A stretch of 64,000 nt of DNA from Bovifimicola ammoniilytica (lineage in GTDB: Bacteria; Bacillota; Clostridia; Lachnospirales; Lachnospiraceae): the NCBI RefSeq assembly GCF_025567085.1, contig NZ_JAOQJN010000001.1, positions 310,001 to 374,000 of the forward strand. The letters run 5' to 3'. Every line of letters begins with the position of its first letter. Position 1 is the stretch's first letter. Of the stretch, positions 42,840 to 51,966 are shown piece by piece. Under the pieces are notes generated by a model. The model was given only the letters and a program-made list of their open reading frames with translations. It searched no databases and had not been told where the DNA came from. The translations under genes and the position numbers were made by a program.

Positions 42840-44594
42840 ATGTTTATTGAAAATATTAATGGACCTGCAGACGTTAAGAAGTTAAATGCTGAACAGCTAG
42901 TAGTATTAGCCGGAGAAATAAGGCAGGCTTTATTAGTTAAGCTTAGTAAACGTGGAGGACATTTTGGACCAAACTTCGGTATGGTTGAGGCAACTATTGC
43001 AATACATTATGTATTTGAGTCACCAAAGGATAAAATTGTATATGATGTTTCGCACCAGTCATATCCTCATAAAATGCTCACAGGAAGAAAAGATGCATTC
43101 TTATATGAGGACCATTACACAGATGTATCGGGCTACAGTAGTCCTTATGAAAGTGAACACGATTTCTTTACTATTGGTCATACATCAACATCTATCAGTC
43201 TTGCCTGCGGTTTAGCTAAAGCAAGAGATTTGAAAAATGAACAGGGCAATGTAATTGCAGTTATCGGTGATGGCTCATTAAGTGGTGGTGAAGCATTAGA
43301 GGGGCTTGATTTTGCTAAAGAATTACAGAGCAATTTAATAATTGTAGTAAATGACAATGATATGTCCATAGCAGAAAACCATGGTGGACTTTATAGTAAT
43401 TTAAAATTGTTAAGAGAAACAAACGGACAGGCAGAATGTAATCTGTTTAAGGCAATGGGACTTGATTATGTCTATGTGAACGAGGGAAATAATGTCGAGA
43501 AATTAATTGCAGCATTTACAAAAGTAAAGGATAGCAAAGTTCCTGTTGTAGTGCATATTAATACACAAAAAGGTAAAGGCTATGAAATAGCAGAAAAGCA
43601 TAAGGAAAACTGGCATTATTGTGCTCCATTTGATATCGAGACAGGAAAAGCCAAATTTACAGATGATTTAATAGATTATTCAGATGTGACAGTAGATTAT
43701 CTGTTAGATAAAATGAAGAAAGATAACAGAGTTGTGGCAATTACAGCAGCTACGCCTACAGTAATGGGATTCACAGAGGACAAACGTAGAGAAGCAGGCA
43801 AACAGTTTGTAGATGTCGGAATTGCAGAAGAGACAGCAGTTGCATTAGCTTCGGGAATCGCTAAGAATGGTGGAAAGCCTGTATTTGGTGTATATAGTAC
43901 ATTTGTGCAGAGAACGTTTGACCAGATTTCACAGGACTTATGTATTGACAGTAATCCTGCTACAATCGTTACATTTGCAGGATCAGTTTATGGAATGAAT
44001 GATGTTACACACCTCGGATTACAGGATATACCAATGTTATCGAATATACCTAATCTTGTATACATTGCACCAGCTACTAAGGAAGAGTATCTTGCAGTTC
44101 TAGACTGGAGTATTGACCAGGATAAATATCCTGTAGCTATTAAGTTACCTGGTGGACCTATGATTTCAGATGGTAAGAAAATTACTAAAGATTTCAGTGA
44201 ATTAAACAAATATGAAGTAACAGAAGCTGGAAATAACGTTGCAATAATAGGTCTTGGAACATTCTATGAAATGGGTAAAAATGCAGCTAAATTAATTGAA
44301 AAAAAGACGGGTATAAAACCTACAATTATCAACCCATATTACATTACAGGAATTGATGAAGATTTATTAGAGAAATTAAAAGACAACCATTCAGTGGTAA
44401 TTACATTAGAAGATGGAATCTTAGATGGTGGTTTCGGTGAGAAGATAGCACGTTTCTATGGAACATCTGATATGAAGGTTTTAAACTATGGACTTAAAAA
44501 GGAATTTCTTGACAGATATGATGTACAGGAAGTACTATTGAAGAATCATTTAACACCTGAGCAGATTGTAGAAGATGTTATGAAAATCTCTTAA
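42840..44594 (+). CDS. dxs: 1-deoxy-D-xylulose-5-phosphate synthase
   Basis: 584 residues, somewhat shorter than the usual ~620. V-Y-D-V-S-H-Q-S-Y-P-H-K-M at ~65, the thiamine motif V-I-G-D-G-S-L-S-G-G-E-A-L-E-G near 140 with N-D-N-D-M-S-I, and G-I-A-E-E-T-A-V-A near 325. It condenses pyruvate and glyceraldehyde-3-phosphate, the first step of the MEP isoprenoid route and a source of thiamine and PLP precursors. Because it is short, a DXS paralogue with another role is possible. AAGGAG precedes the ATG. Confidence 0.88.
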   Translation: MFIENINGPADVKKLNAEQLVVLAGEIRQALLVKLSKRGGHFGPNFGMVEATIAIHYVFESPKDKIVYDVSHQSYPHKMLTGRKDAFLYEDHYTDVSGYSSPYESEHDFFTIGHTSTSISLACGLAKARDLKNEQGNVIAVIGDGSLSGGEALEGLDFAKELQSNLIIVVNDNDMSIAENHGGLYSNLKLLRETNGQAECNLFKAMGLDYVYVNEGNNVEKLIAAFTKVKDSKVPVVVHINTQKGKGYEIAEKHKENWHYCAPFDIETGKAKFTDDLIDYSDVTVDYLLDKMKKDNRVVAITAATPTVMGFTEDKRREAGKQFVDVGIAEETAVALASGIAKNGGKPVFGVYSTFVQRTFDQISQDLCIDSNPATIVTFAGSVYGMNDVTHLGLQDIPMLSNIPNLVYIAPATKEEYLAVLDWSIDQDKYPVAIKLPGGPMISDGKKITKDFSELNKYEVTEAGNNVAIIGLGTFYEMGKNAAKLIEKKTGIKPTIINPYYITGIDEDLLEKLKDNHSVVITLEDGILDGGFGEKIARFYGTSDMKVLNYGLKKEFLDRYDVQEVLLKNHLTPEQIVEDVMKIS

Positions 44595-44625
44595 TTATTA
44601 AAGAATTATTATTACTAAAATAAAT

Positions 44626-44669
44626 GCCTGATGTAAACTTTATCTAGAAAATATAAGCTTACGTCAGGC
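44626..44669. terminator. Hairpin between dxs and the Cys-rich gene
   Basis: GCCTGATGTAA and TTACGTCAGGC form an 11-bp stem with one wobble or mismatch. It lies between convergent genes. T-rich sequence follows on the minus strand, so it best ends the leftward transcript. Confidence 0.6.
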
Positions 44670-44759
44670 AAAATTAGTTTATGGATATTTACAAACTTTT
44701 AATATTGTTATAATAATTTGATTAATTATATTTAATATGATTAATCCATCAAAATTTTA

Positions 44760-45050
44760 TTAATTATCATCAGTAATTTTTGATGAATTATCATTTTGTT
44801 TGATAAGAGATAAAATATCCTGATATCTCTCATTAATCGCATCATAATTCTCACGCAAATGTGGAAACAGACAGTTACTGCAATCTTTAAAGCCATTTGG
44901 AAGATAGGAAAAATTCCCACCGCATTTATCACCAAGAGCATAAAGGGGACAATAGCAGAACAGACAGTTAAAGTTATTAACGTCAGCACCTTTATGACAT
45001 GGAAAATATTCACACTCTTTATGAGAAAAATAAGAATAATTCTTTGACAT
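44760..45050 (-). CDS. Cysteine-rich small domain protein
   Basis: 96 residues with eight Cys: H-K-E-C-E-Y-F-P-C-H near 12, N-C-L-F-C-Y-C-P near 28, then K-C-G-G and C-S-N-C. This fits the Cys-rich small-domain family, probably an iron-sulfur or zinc protein, often next to cobalamin or radical-SAM genes. No partner is adjacent here. Confidence 0.8.
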   Translation of the reverse strand: MSKNYSYFSHKECEYFPCHKGADVNNFNCLFCYCPLYALGDKCGGNFSYLPNGFKDCSNCLFPHLRENYDAINERYQDILSLIKQNDNSSKITDDN

Positions 45051-45081
45051 CTGAATAATCTCCGTTCTGAATTATGATATA

Positions 45082-45680
45082 TTATTTTGCAAGTTCTAAC
45101 ATTCTTGACAAAGGTTTTTCGGCTGCTTTACGCAAATCTTCATCAAGATTAATATATTCAATATTATAATTGTCCGAGTCTATATTTTCAAGGGCTTCGA
45201 TAACTTTTTCTATACGCACTTTCTTCATATTAGGGCAGAATTGTCTGTGACCGACAGAATAGAATTTCTTGTCAGGATTTTTCTGCATAAGTTCAAAGAA
45301 TACTCCCATTTCCGTACAGATAATAAATACATTTTCAGGAGAAGTGATGGCATAATCAATTATTTGCGAGGTGCTTCCGATGAAATCAGCAAGCTCTAAA
45401 GTATCTTCAGTACATTCAGGGTGAGCAAGCACTAAGGCTCCTGGGTGAAGTTCTTTCGCCTTAGCGACATCTTCGCTGTGAATACTTTTGTGAACGTGGC
45501 AGAAACCATCATTAAAGATAAAGTGTTTATCAGGAACCTGTTTAGCCACGAAACGTGCAAGGTTGTTATCGGGGATAAAGAAAATATTTCTGTTAGGAAG
45601 CTTCTTAACAATTGTAACAGCATTTGAGGTAGGGTATGAAGGTAATAAGGAACGGAAGTTCGATATGAAAGTACTGATTA
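45082..45680 (-). pseudogene. nadA: Quinolinate synthase NadA, N-terminally truncated
   Basis: The minus-strand frame is open from ~45690 and reads S-Y-P-T-S-N-A-V-T-I-V, F-I-P-D-N-N-L-A, A-H-P-E-C-T and later C-P-N-M-K-K-V, ending at 45082. The second and third iron-sulfur cysteines are present. The first third of the protein, with the first Cys and the substrate pocket, is missing, and the expected Cys before T-S-N-A is Tyr. NadA makes quinolinate for NAD, so this copy is dead. The break lies just before the CRISPR locus, perhaps at its insertion edge. nadB and nadC are not here. Confidence 0.8.
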
Positions 45681-45690
45681 TGGGACAGCG

Positions 45691-45842
45691 AATATGATAT
45701 AAATAGGGTGGATACGTTGAAGGATTAGATTGTTAAAATTCACCGATATTTAGATAAAAGACATCATAAATTTCGACAGAATACACAAAAACTTCTTTTA
45801 CTATTATTCAATATATGTTAGAATGTAAAAGAGCAATAAAAA
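45691..45842. other. Junction DNA between nadA remnant and tracrRNA
   Basis: No gene family was recognised. An ATG at ~45664 opens M-K-V-L-I-M-G-Q-R before a stop, possibly another gene scar. Confidence 0.4.
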
Positions 45843-45930
45843 AAAGACCTTTCGGTCTTTAAATACCACACAATGTGGACCTTACGGCAATGTCGGATAA
45901 ATCCTTATTTGAACTCACCTTGTAAATTAT
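45843..45930 (-). ncRNA. tracrRNA of the type II-A CRISPR system
   Basis: On the minus strand an anti-repeat (45930-45907) starts ATAATTTACAAGGT, pairs 14 bp with the repeat's ACCTTGTAAATTAT, leaves a short GAG bulge, then TTCAAAT pairs with the repeat's GTTTGA. Downstream are the hairpins CCACATTGTG and AAAGACC-GAAA-GGTCTTT with a long T-run (terminator). A promoter TTGACA (45965-45960) with TAAATT 17 bases on gives a start near 45930 and an RNA of ~88 nt. It recruits crRNA to Cas9 and RNase III. Confidence 0.88.
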
Positions 45931-45997
45931 AGTATTAATTTATCATAGAAGTTCTACATTGTCAAGAAAAAAATAATTATACTAGGAGGAACAAAGT

Positions 45998-48900
45998 ATG
46001 GAGAAAAATTATTATTTAGGATTGGATATGGGAACATCATCTGTAGGCTGGGCAGTAACAGATGAAAACTATAATCTGATGAGAAAAAAAGGTAAAGATT
46101 TATGGGGAGTTAGATTATTTAAGGAAGCTAAAACTTCAGCAGAAAGAAGAGTAAAAAGAACTTCAAGAAGAAGACTACAAAGAGAAAAGGCAAGAATTGG
46201 ATATTTAAAAGAATTATTCGCGGATGAAATCAATAAAGTAGATGCAGGTTTTTATCAAAGAATGGAAGATAGTAAATTTATAAGTGATGATAAAACAGTA
46301 CATCAGAAATTCACGTTATTTTCAGACACAAACTATACAGACGAGGATTATTATAATGATTATCCAACAATTTTTCATTTAAGGAAGAAGTTAATTGAGT
46401 CTGATGATGAATATGATGTAAGAATGGTATTTCTAGCACTTTTAAATATGTATAAGCATAGAGGGCATTTCCTAAATGCTAATTTGAGTGATAATGGTAT
46501 GGGAGATATAAATGAACAGTATGACAGATTAAAAGAGTTATGTAGTGAATATTTAAACGTTGAATGGGAAAATAAGCCAGACAAATTTGAAGAAATATTG
46601 AAAGAATGTAATTGTTCGAACTCATTGAGAAATGAAAGATTATTAGAAACATTTAATTTGAAAAAAACTGATAAAGAAAAATGTGAAATGCTAAAGCTTA
46701 TATGTGGGTTATCAGGAACATTATCAAAGATTTTTAAAGATTTAGATGATGATTCTGAAACAAAAAAGATGACAATTTCATTTAGAAGTAGCAATTATGA
46801 TGAAGAAGCAATAAATGTAGAGGAAATAATAGGTAGTGAGAATTTTGAGATAATAGCTGTTCTAAAAGAAATACATGATTGGTCAATGTTAGCTAATATT
46901 ATGAGAGGTAAAAAATATTTATCTGTCGCAAGAGTAGAAGAATATGAGAAGCATAAAGATGATTTAAAAATATTAAAAAAGGTTATAAAAGAGTATTCAA
47001 TAGAGGAGTATAATAATTTCTTTAGAGTAATGGCAGATAATAATTATAGTGCATATGTTAATTCTGTTAATTCTAATAAAGAAAGTACAAGACGAGGAGC
47101 AAAATGTGATAATGATACTTTCTTTAAGGAAATAAAAAAAATAGTTAATAAATGTTATGATAGTGAAGAAAAAGAGTATATTTTAAAGGAAATAGAAAAA
47201 GGAACATTTTTACCAAAACAGATTATTAGCTCTAACGGAGTTATTCCAAATCAGGTTCATAAAATAGAAATGAAGAAAATATTACAAAATGCTGAAAAAT
47301 ATTTACCATTTCTAACAGAAAAAGACGATAGCGGATTATCGGTAAGTGAAAGAATATTACAAATGTTTTCTTTTCAGATACCGTATTATATAGGTCCAAT
47401 TTCGGGTAAAATAGGCTCAGATGAAAAAAGTAAAAATTCATGGTCTGTAAGAAAAGAAAAAGGAAGAATATACCCATGGAATTTTAAAGATAAAATAGAT
47501 GAAAAGGAATCGGCAGAAAAATTTATTGAACGAATGGTAAATCATTGCACATATCTAAATAATGAGATGGTTTTACCAAAAAATTCATTATTATATGAAA
47601 AATTTATGGTATTAAATGAACTAAACAATCTGAAAATAAATAATGAAAATATATCTGTTGAGTTAAAACAAAGTCTTTATAATAATTTGTTCAAAACAGG
47701 CAAAAAAGTTACAGCTAAAGGTATAAAGAGTTATTTAGAGAGAAATGGACTCTGTGAGCCAAATGAGGATATTAATCTAACAGGGATAGACGGGGACTTT
47801 ACAAACAGATTGTCAAATTATGCAAAATTTAAGGGGATATTTAATACTGATGAATTAACATATGAGCAGTGGAATATGGCAGAAAAAATTATTAAATGGT
47901 CTACAATATATGGAGATTCTAAAAAATTCTTGGAAGAGAAAATCAGAAATGAATATAGTGAAAAGTTGGATTCTCAGCAAATAAAAAGAATTTTAGGCAT
48001 CAAATTTAGAGATTGGGGTAGACTATCTGAAGAACTCTTGAATATGGAAGGCGCTGATGTTAATACTGGAGAGATAAAAAGTGTAATTGGCAGAATGTGG
48101 GACGAAAATTATAATTTAATGGAACTAATTGCTACTGATAATTTTACATATAAACAGGTAATTAAAGAAAAGCAAAACGGCTTAGATAAGTCATTGAGTG
48201 AAATAGATTATGATGATTTAGACGAGTTGTATGTATCAGCACCGGTTAAGCGAATGATTTGGCAGACGTTGTTAATCATTAAGGAATTAGTTAGTGTTAT
48301 TGGTTACGAACCAACAAGAGTATTTGTCGAGATGGCAAAGGATGTTAATACTGAAAAGAAAAGAACAGATAGTCGTAAGAAAAAGTTTCTTGATTTATAT
48401 AAACAATGTGAGAAAGACGAGAGAGATTTCTGGATAAAAGAAATAGACGACAAAAGCGAAGCAGAATTTAGAAAAAAGAAATTGTATTTGTATTATACTC
48501 AAAAGGGAAGATGTATGTATACAGGCGAACAAATAAATCCATTAGATTTGACTAATGATAATTTATATGACATTGATCACATATATCCAAGACATTTTGT
48601 GAAGGACGATAGTATAGAAAATAACCTTGTTTTGGTTAAAAAAGAAAAAAATGCACATAAAAGCGATACATTTCCGATTGAAGATGATATTAGAAAAAAT
48701 CAATATGCATTTTGGAAAATGTTGTATGAGAAAAACTTTATTACTAAGGTAAAATATCAAAGATTGACAAGAAAAGAGCCATTTTCAGATGAAGAAAAAG
48801 CTAATTTCATTATGAGACAGATTGTAGAAACAAGACAGGGAACAAAGGTAATAACAGATATATTAGAAAAATCATTTGATAAAACTCAGATTGTATATGT

Positions 48901-50059
48901 TAAGGCAGGAAATGTCAGCTTATTCAGACAAAAATATGAATGCATAAAATGTCGTGAAATAAACGATTTTCATCATGCAAATGATGCATATTTAAACATA
49001 GTGGTTGGTAATGTATATGATACTAAATTTACAAGTGATCCTCGTAATTTTATAAAGGAATATAGAAAAAATCCTCAGAAGAACGAATATCATATGTATA
49101 AGTTATTTGATTATAATGTGCAGCGTGGAGATAGAGTTGCCTGGACAGCAAGCAATGGCGAAAGCATGAAAGTTGTTAAAGGTACATTGAAGAAGAATAC
49201 ACCATTGGTTACTTTTATGAGTTATGAGGAACATGGCGGCTTGTATGACCAGAATATCATTTCGGCAAAGGATATTGAAAAAGTAAAAGGTAAAGGGTAT
49301 TTACCTATTAAATCAAGTGATTCCAGATTAAACAATACTGAGAAATATGGTGGATATGCAAAGGTGTCAGGTGCATATTTCTTTGTTGTAGAACATACCG
49401 TAAAAAATGTAAGAATTAGAACAATAGAGCCTATGCCTTGTTATTTGACAAAGGTATTAACTACCAAAGAAAAAATAGAAGATTATTGCTGTAATATTTT
49501 GAAATATGATAGTCCGGTAGTAAAGTATGAAAAAATAAAAATGTATTCATTAATTAAAGTGAATGGATATCCAATGTATTTAACTGGAAGAACTGGTAAT
49601 CAATTAATCGTATCTAATGGAATACAACTCGTCCTATCATATGATGAAGCAAAATATATAAAAGATTTGTTAAAAATAAATCAAGAGGAATTTGATCAGA
49701 ATAGATTAGAAAATTTAGGTATTAATAAATTTAGAAATGAAAAGTTATATGATACTTTGAATAAGAAGTATACAAATGAAATATATAAGAAAAGACCAAA
49801 TTCTATGGGAAATAAAATGATAGAATGGAAAAATACATTTCAAAATTTATCAATAAAAGATCAGACAGAAGTATTGCTACAGTTAATTCAATTGGGACAA
49901 AAGCAAAATAGTGGTGTTAATTTAGAAAAACTTGGAGCTAGCAAGAAAACAGGAGTCAGTTTAGTTAGCAAAAAGATAACAGATAAGGAGTCATTTGAAC
50001 TTATTAATAAGTCAATTACAGGGCTATACGAAAATAAAGTAGACCTGTTAAGAGTATGA
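45998..50059 (+). CDS. cas9: Cas9 endonuclease (type II-A)
   Basis: 1353 residues, close to the length of S. pyogenes Cas9. RuvC-I Y-L-G-L-D-M-G-T-S-S with Asp10; Arg-rich bridge helix R-R-x-K-R-T-S-R-R-R-L near 60; RuvC-II F-V-E-M-A-K with Glu778; HNH D-I-D-H-I-Y-P-R with His861 and Asn885; RuvC-III H-H-A-N-D-A-Y with His992 and Asp996. All nuclease residues are present. The C-terminal ~250 residues form the PAM-interacting region, whose specificity cannot be read by eye. AGGAGG precedes the ATG. It overlaps cas1 by four bases (ATGA). Confidence 0.97.
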   Translation: MEKNYYLGLDMGTSSVGWAVTDENYNLMRKKGKDLWGVRLFKEAKTSAERRVKRTSRRRLQREKARIGYLKELFADEINKVDAGFYQRMEDSKFISDDKTVHQKFTLFSDTNYTDEDYYNDYPTIFHLRKKLIESDDEYDVRMVFLALLNMYKHRGHFLNANLSDNGMGDINEQYDRLKELCSEYLNVEWENKPDKFEEILKECNCSNSLRNERLLETFNLKKTDKEKCEMLKLICGLSGTLSKIFKDLDDDSETKKMTISFRSSNYDEEAINVEEIIGSENFEIIAVLKEIHDWSMLANIMRGKKYLSVARVEEYEKHKDDLKILKKVIKEYSIEEYNNFFRVMADNNYSAYVNSVNSNKESTRRGAKCDNDTFFKEIKKIVNKCYDSEEKEYILKEIEKGTFLPKQIISSNGVIPNQVHKIEMKKILQNAEKYLPFLTEKDDSGLSVSERILQMFSFQIPYYIGPISGKIGSDEKSKNSWSVRKEKGRIYPWNFKDKIDEKESAEKFIERMVNHCTYLNNEMVLPKNSLLYEKFMVLNELNNLKINNENISVELKQSLYNNLFKTGKKVTAKGIKSYLERNGLCEPNEDINLTGIDGDFTNRLSNYAKFKGIFNTDELTYEQWNMAEKIIKWSTIYGDSKKFLEEKIRNEYSEKLDSQQIKRILGIKFRDWGRLSEELLNMEGADVNTGEIKSVIGRMWDENYNLMELIATDNFTYKQVIKEKQNGLDKSLSEIDYDDLDELYVSAPVKRMIWQTLLIIKELVSVIGYEPTRVFVEMAKDVNTEKKRTDSRKKKFLDLYKQCEKDERDFWIKEIDDKSEAEFRKKKLYLYYTQKGRCMYTGEQINPLDLTNDNLYDIDHIYPRHFVKDDSIENNLVLVKKEKNAHKSDTFPIEDDIRKNQYAFWKMLYEKNFITKVKYQRLTRKEPFSDEEKANFIMRQIVETRQGTKVITDILEKSFDKTQIVYVKAGNVSLFRQKYECIKCREINDFHHANDAYLNIVVGNVYDTKFTSDPRNFIKEYRKNPQKNEYHMYKLFDYNVQRGDRVAWTASNGESMKVVKGTLKKNTPLVTFMSYEEHGGLYDQNIISAKDIEKVKGKGYLPIKSSDSRLNNTEKYGGYAKVSGAYFFVVEHTVKNVRIRTIEPMPCYLTKVLTTKEKIEDYCCNILKYDSPVVKYEKIKMYSLIKVNGYPMYLTGRTGNQLIVSNGIQLVLSYDEAKYIKDLLKINQEEFDQNRLENLGINKFRNEKLYDTLNKKYTNEIYKKRPNSMGNKMIEWKNTFQNLSIKDQTEVLLQLIQLGQKQNSGVNLEKLGASKKTGVSLVSKKITDKESFELINKSITGLYENKVDLLRV

Positions 50060-50931
50060 GCTGGCGGACAGTTGTGATTTCTCAAAATGCCAAATTAGAT
50101 TATCAGATAGGTTTTCTTGTTGTTAGAGGAAAGGAAACTACAAAAATTCATTTAAATGAAATAGGTATGTTGATTATAGAGAGTACAGCAGTATCTCTTA
50201 CAACATACCTGCTAAGTGAATTGATGAAGAGAAAAATAAAGGTTATTTTCTGCGATGAGAAAAGAAATCCAAGTTCTGAATTATTGGCATATTATGGAAG
50301 TCATGATACTAGTATAAAAATAAGAAAGCAGATAGAGTGGACTGATTCTGACAAAGCTATGGTGTGGACAGAAATAGTTTCGGAAAAGATAAAGCAGCAG
50401 TCAATAGTTTTGAAATATTATGGTAAGATAAATGAATCTAAAATGCTTGAAGAATATATAATGGAAATAGAATTAGGTGATGTAACTAATAGAGAAGGAC
50501 ATGCAGCAAAAGTGTATTTTAATGCATTGTTTGGAAAAGATTTTACAAGAACAAAGGAATGTCCTATTAATGCTGGACTTAATTATGGATATTCAATAAT
50601 TTTATCATTATTTAATCGAGAAATAGTTTCAAATGGATATATAACACAGATAGGTCTATTTCATAATAATATGTTCAATCAGTTTAATTTAGGCTCAGAT
50701 CTAATGGAACCGTTCAGAACATTAGTTGATAAGAAAATAATGGATATGAAATTAGAAAAATTTGAAACAGATGAAAAACATGAGATAATTTCATTAATTA
50801 ATAAAGAAGTAAGAATCAATAACAAAATAGAATTTCTTAATAATGCTGTAAAAATATATTGTAAAAGCGTATTTGAGGCATTAAATGAGAAAGATGTATC
50901 AGTAATAAGGTTTGTGGAAAATGAGTTATAG
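50056..50931 (+). CDS. cas1: Cas1 integrase (type II)
   Basis: 291 residues. The metal ligands are visible: Glu in N-R-E-G-H-A-A-K-V-Y-F near 154, His in F-H-N-N-M-F-N-Q-F near 205 and Asp in G-S-D-L-M-E-P-F-R near 220. With Cas2 it inserts new spacers at the leader end. Start overlaps the cas9 stop. Confidence 0.96.
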   Translation: MSWRTVVISQNAKLDYQIGFLVVRGKETTKIHLNEIGMLIIESTAVSLTTYLLSELMKRKIKVIFCDEKRNPSSELLAYYGSHDTSIKIRKQIEWTDSDKAMVWTEIVSEKIKQQSIVLKYYGKINESKMLEEYIMEIELGDVTNREGHAAKVYFNALFGKDFTRTKECPINAGLNYGYSIILSLFNREIVSNGYITQIGLFHNNMFNQFNLGSDLMEPFRTLVDKKIMDMKLEKFETDEKHEIISLINKEVRINNKIEFLNNAVKIYCKSVFEALNEKDVSVIRFVENEL

Positions 50932-51241
50932 ATTTATGAGAGTAATTATTATGTTTGATTTGCCAACTGTAACATCGGCGGATCGCAAGGAATATACAAA
51001 GTTTCATAAGTATTTGATAAAAAATGGTTTTTTAATGATGCAAGAAAGTATATATTGTAAATTAGCTCAAAATGCTTCAGCTGCGGAGTTAATCGTTAAT
51101 AATATAAGAAATAACAAACCAATGTCAGGCCTTGTTCAATCAATGATAATAACAGAAAAACAATTTGGAAAAATAGAATACATAGTTGGTGAAAGAAAAA
51201 ATGAAGTTTTAGATAACGATGATAGGCTGGTGATATTATGA
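50921..51241 (+). CDS. cas2: Cas2 (type II)
   Basis: 106 residues from ATG 50921, inside the end of cas1. An in-frame TTG at 50912 is less likely. M-R-V-I-I-M-F-D-L-P with the ferredoxin-fold Asp opens it, and Y-T-K-F-H-K-Y-L-I-K-N-G-F follows. Cas2 dimer bridges two Cas1 dimers during spacer integration. It overlaps csn2 (ATGA). Confidence 0.95.
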   Translation: MSYRFMRVIIMFDLPTVTSADRKEYTKFHKYLIKNGFLMMQESIYCKLAQNASAAELIVNNIRNNKPMSGLVQSMIITEKQFGKIEYIVGERKNEVLDNDDRLVIL

Positions 51242-51909
51242 AACTAACATATGCAAAATATAATTTAGTAATTGAATTATCAGAGAGTAAACCCAGTGTA
51301 TTAATAATAGAAAATCCACAAAATATGGCAGAATTTATGCAAGAATTATATAATCAATATTGTGGATTAATTGAAAAATTTGTATTATCAGAAGAAGATA
51401 AAATTTTAAAATTAAATAAAATTGCGGATATGGTTATAGAACCATATTCGCTAGATTTGAATAGAAAAAATATTATTAATGGTCTTTATTCATATATGAA
51501 TGACATTGCAAATGATTGTATAGAAGAAAGTGAGGTCCTAAATACAAATATACAATTAGTTATAGATAAAATAACAGATAATGTTCCATATAATAATATA
51601 ACACATCAGTTTGATTTTAATTGGACAGATATGTTTAAATTATATGGTGTAAAAATTGATTCTGATTATCAAACGATTATTGAAAAATTAGTTGAATATA
51701 TAAAAATTTGTTCATTTATATGTAAATATAAGTTAATTATTTTTGTTAATTTAAAAACGTATTTATCAGATGAAGAAATAGAAGAATTATACAAAATAAG
51801 TAATTATTGTAAGATATCACTGTTGCTTATTGAATCTAGAGAAAAAGATTGGAATGGTGATGAAATGGAATATATTATTGACAAAGACCAGTGTTTAATA
51901 GTAAAGTGA
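51238..51909 (+). CDS. csn2: Csn2 adaptation protein (type II-A marker)
   Basis: 223 residues, the size of the short Csn2 family. Its place after cas2 and before the array, and the general alpha/beta pattern with V-L-I-I-E-N-P, F-D-F-N-W-T-D and K-L-I-I-F-V-N-L-K-T-Y-L-S, match Csn2, a calcium-binding ring that clamps free DNA ends for Cas1-Cas2. It places this locus in subtype II-A. Confidence 0.88.
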   Translation: MKLTYAKYNLVIELSESKPSVLIIENPQNMAEFMQELYNQYCGLIEKFVLSEEDKILKLNKIADMVIEPYSLDLNRKNIINGLYSYMNDIANDCIEESEVLNTNIQLVIDKITDNVPYNNITHQFDFNWTDMFKLYGVKIDSDYQTIIEKLVEYIKICSFICKYKLIIFVNLKTYLSDEEIEELYKISNYCKISLLLIESREKDWNGDEMEYIIDKDQCLIVK

Positions 51910-51966
51910 ATATATTATAATTTATACCATTTACCAGATGGATAGGTTCGGAGATAACCATTTGAG
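51910..51966 (+). promoter_or_regulatory. CRISPR leader with ATTTGAG anchor
   Basis: The 57-base leader has TATAAT at 51916-51921 and ends with ATTTGAG (51960-51966) directly against the first repeat. ATTTGAG is the leader-anchoring sequence known from streptococcal type II-A arrays, needed for spacer insertion at the first repeat. Confidence 0.8.
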
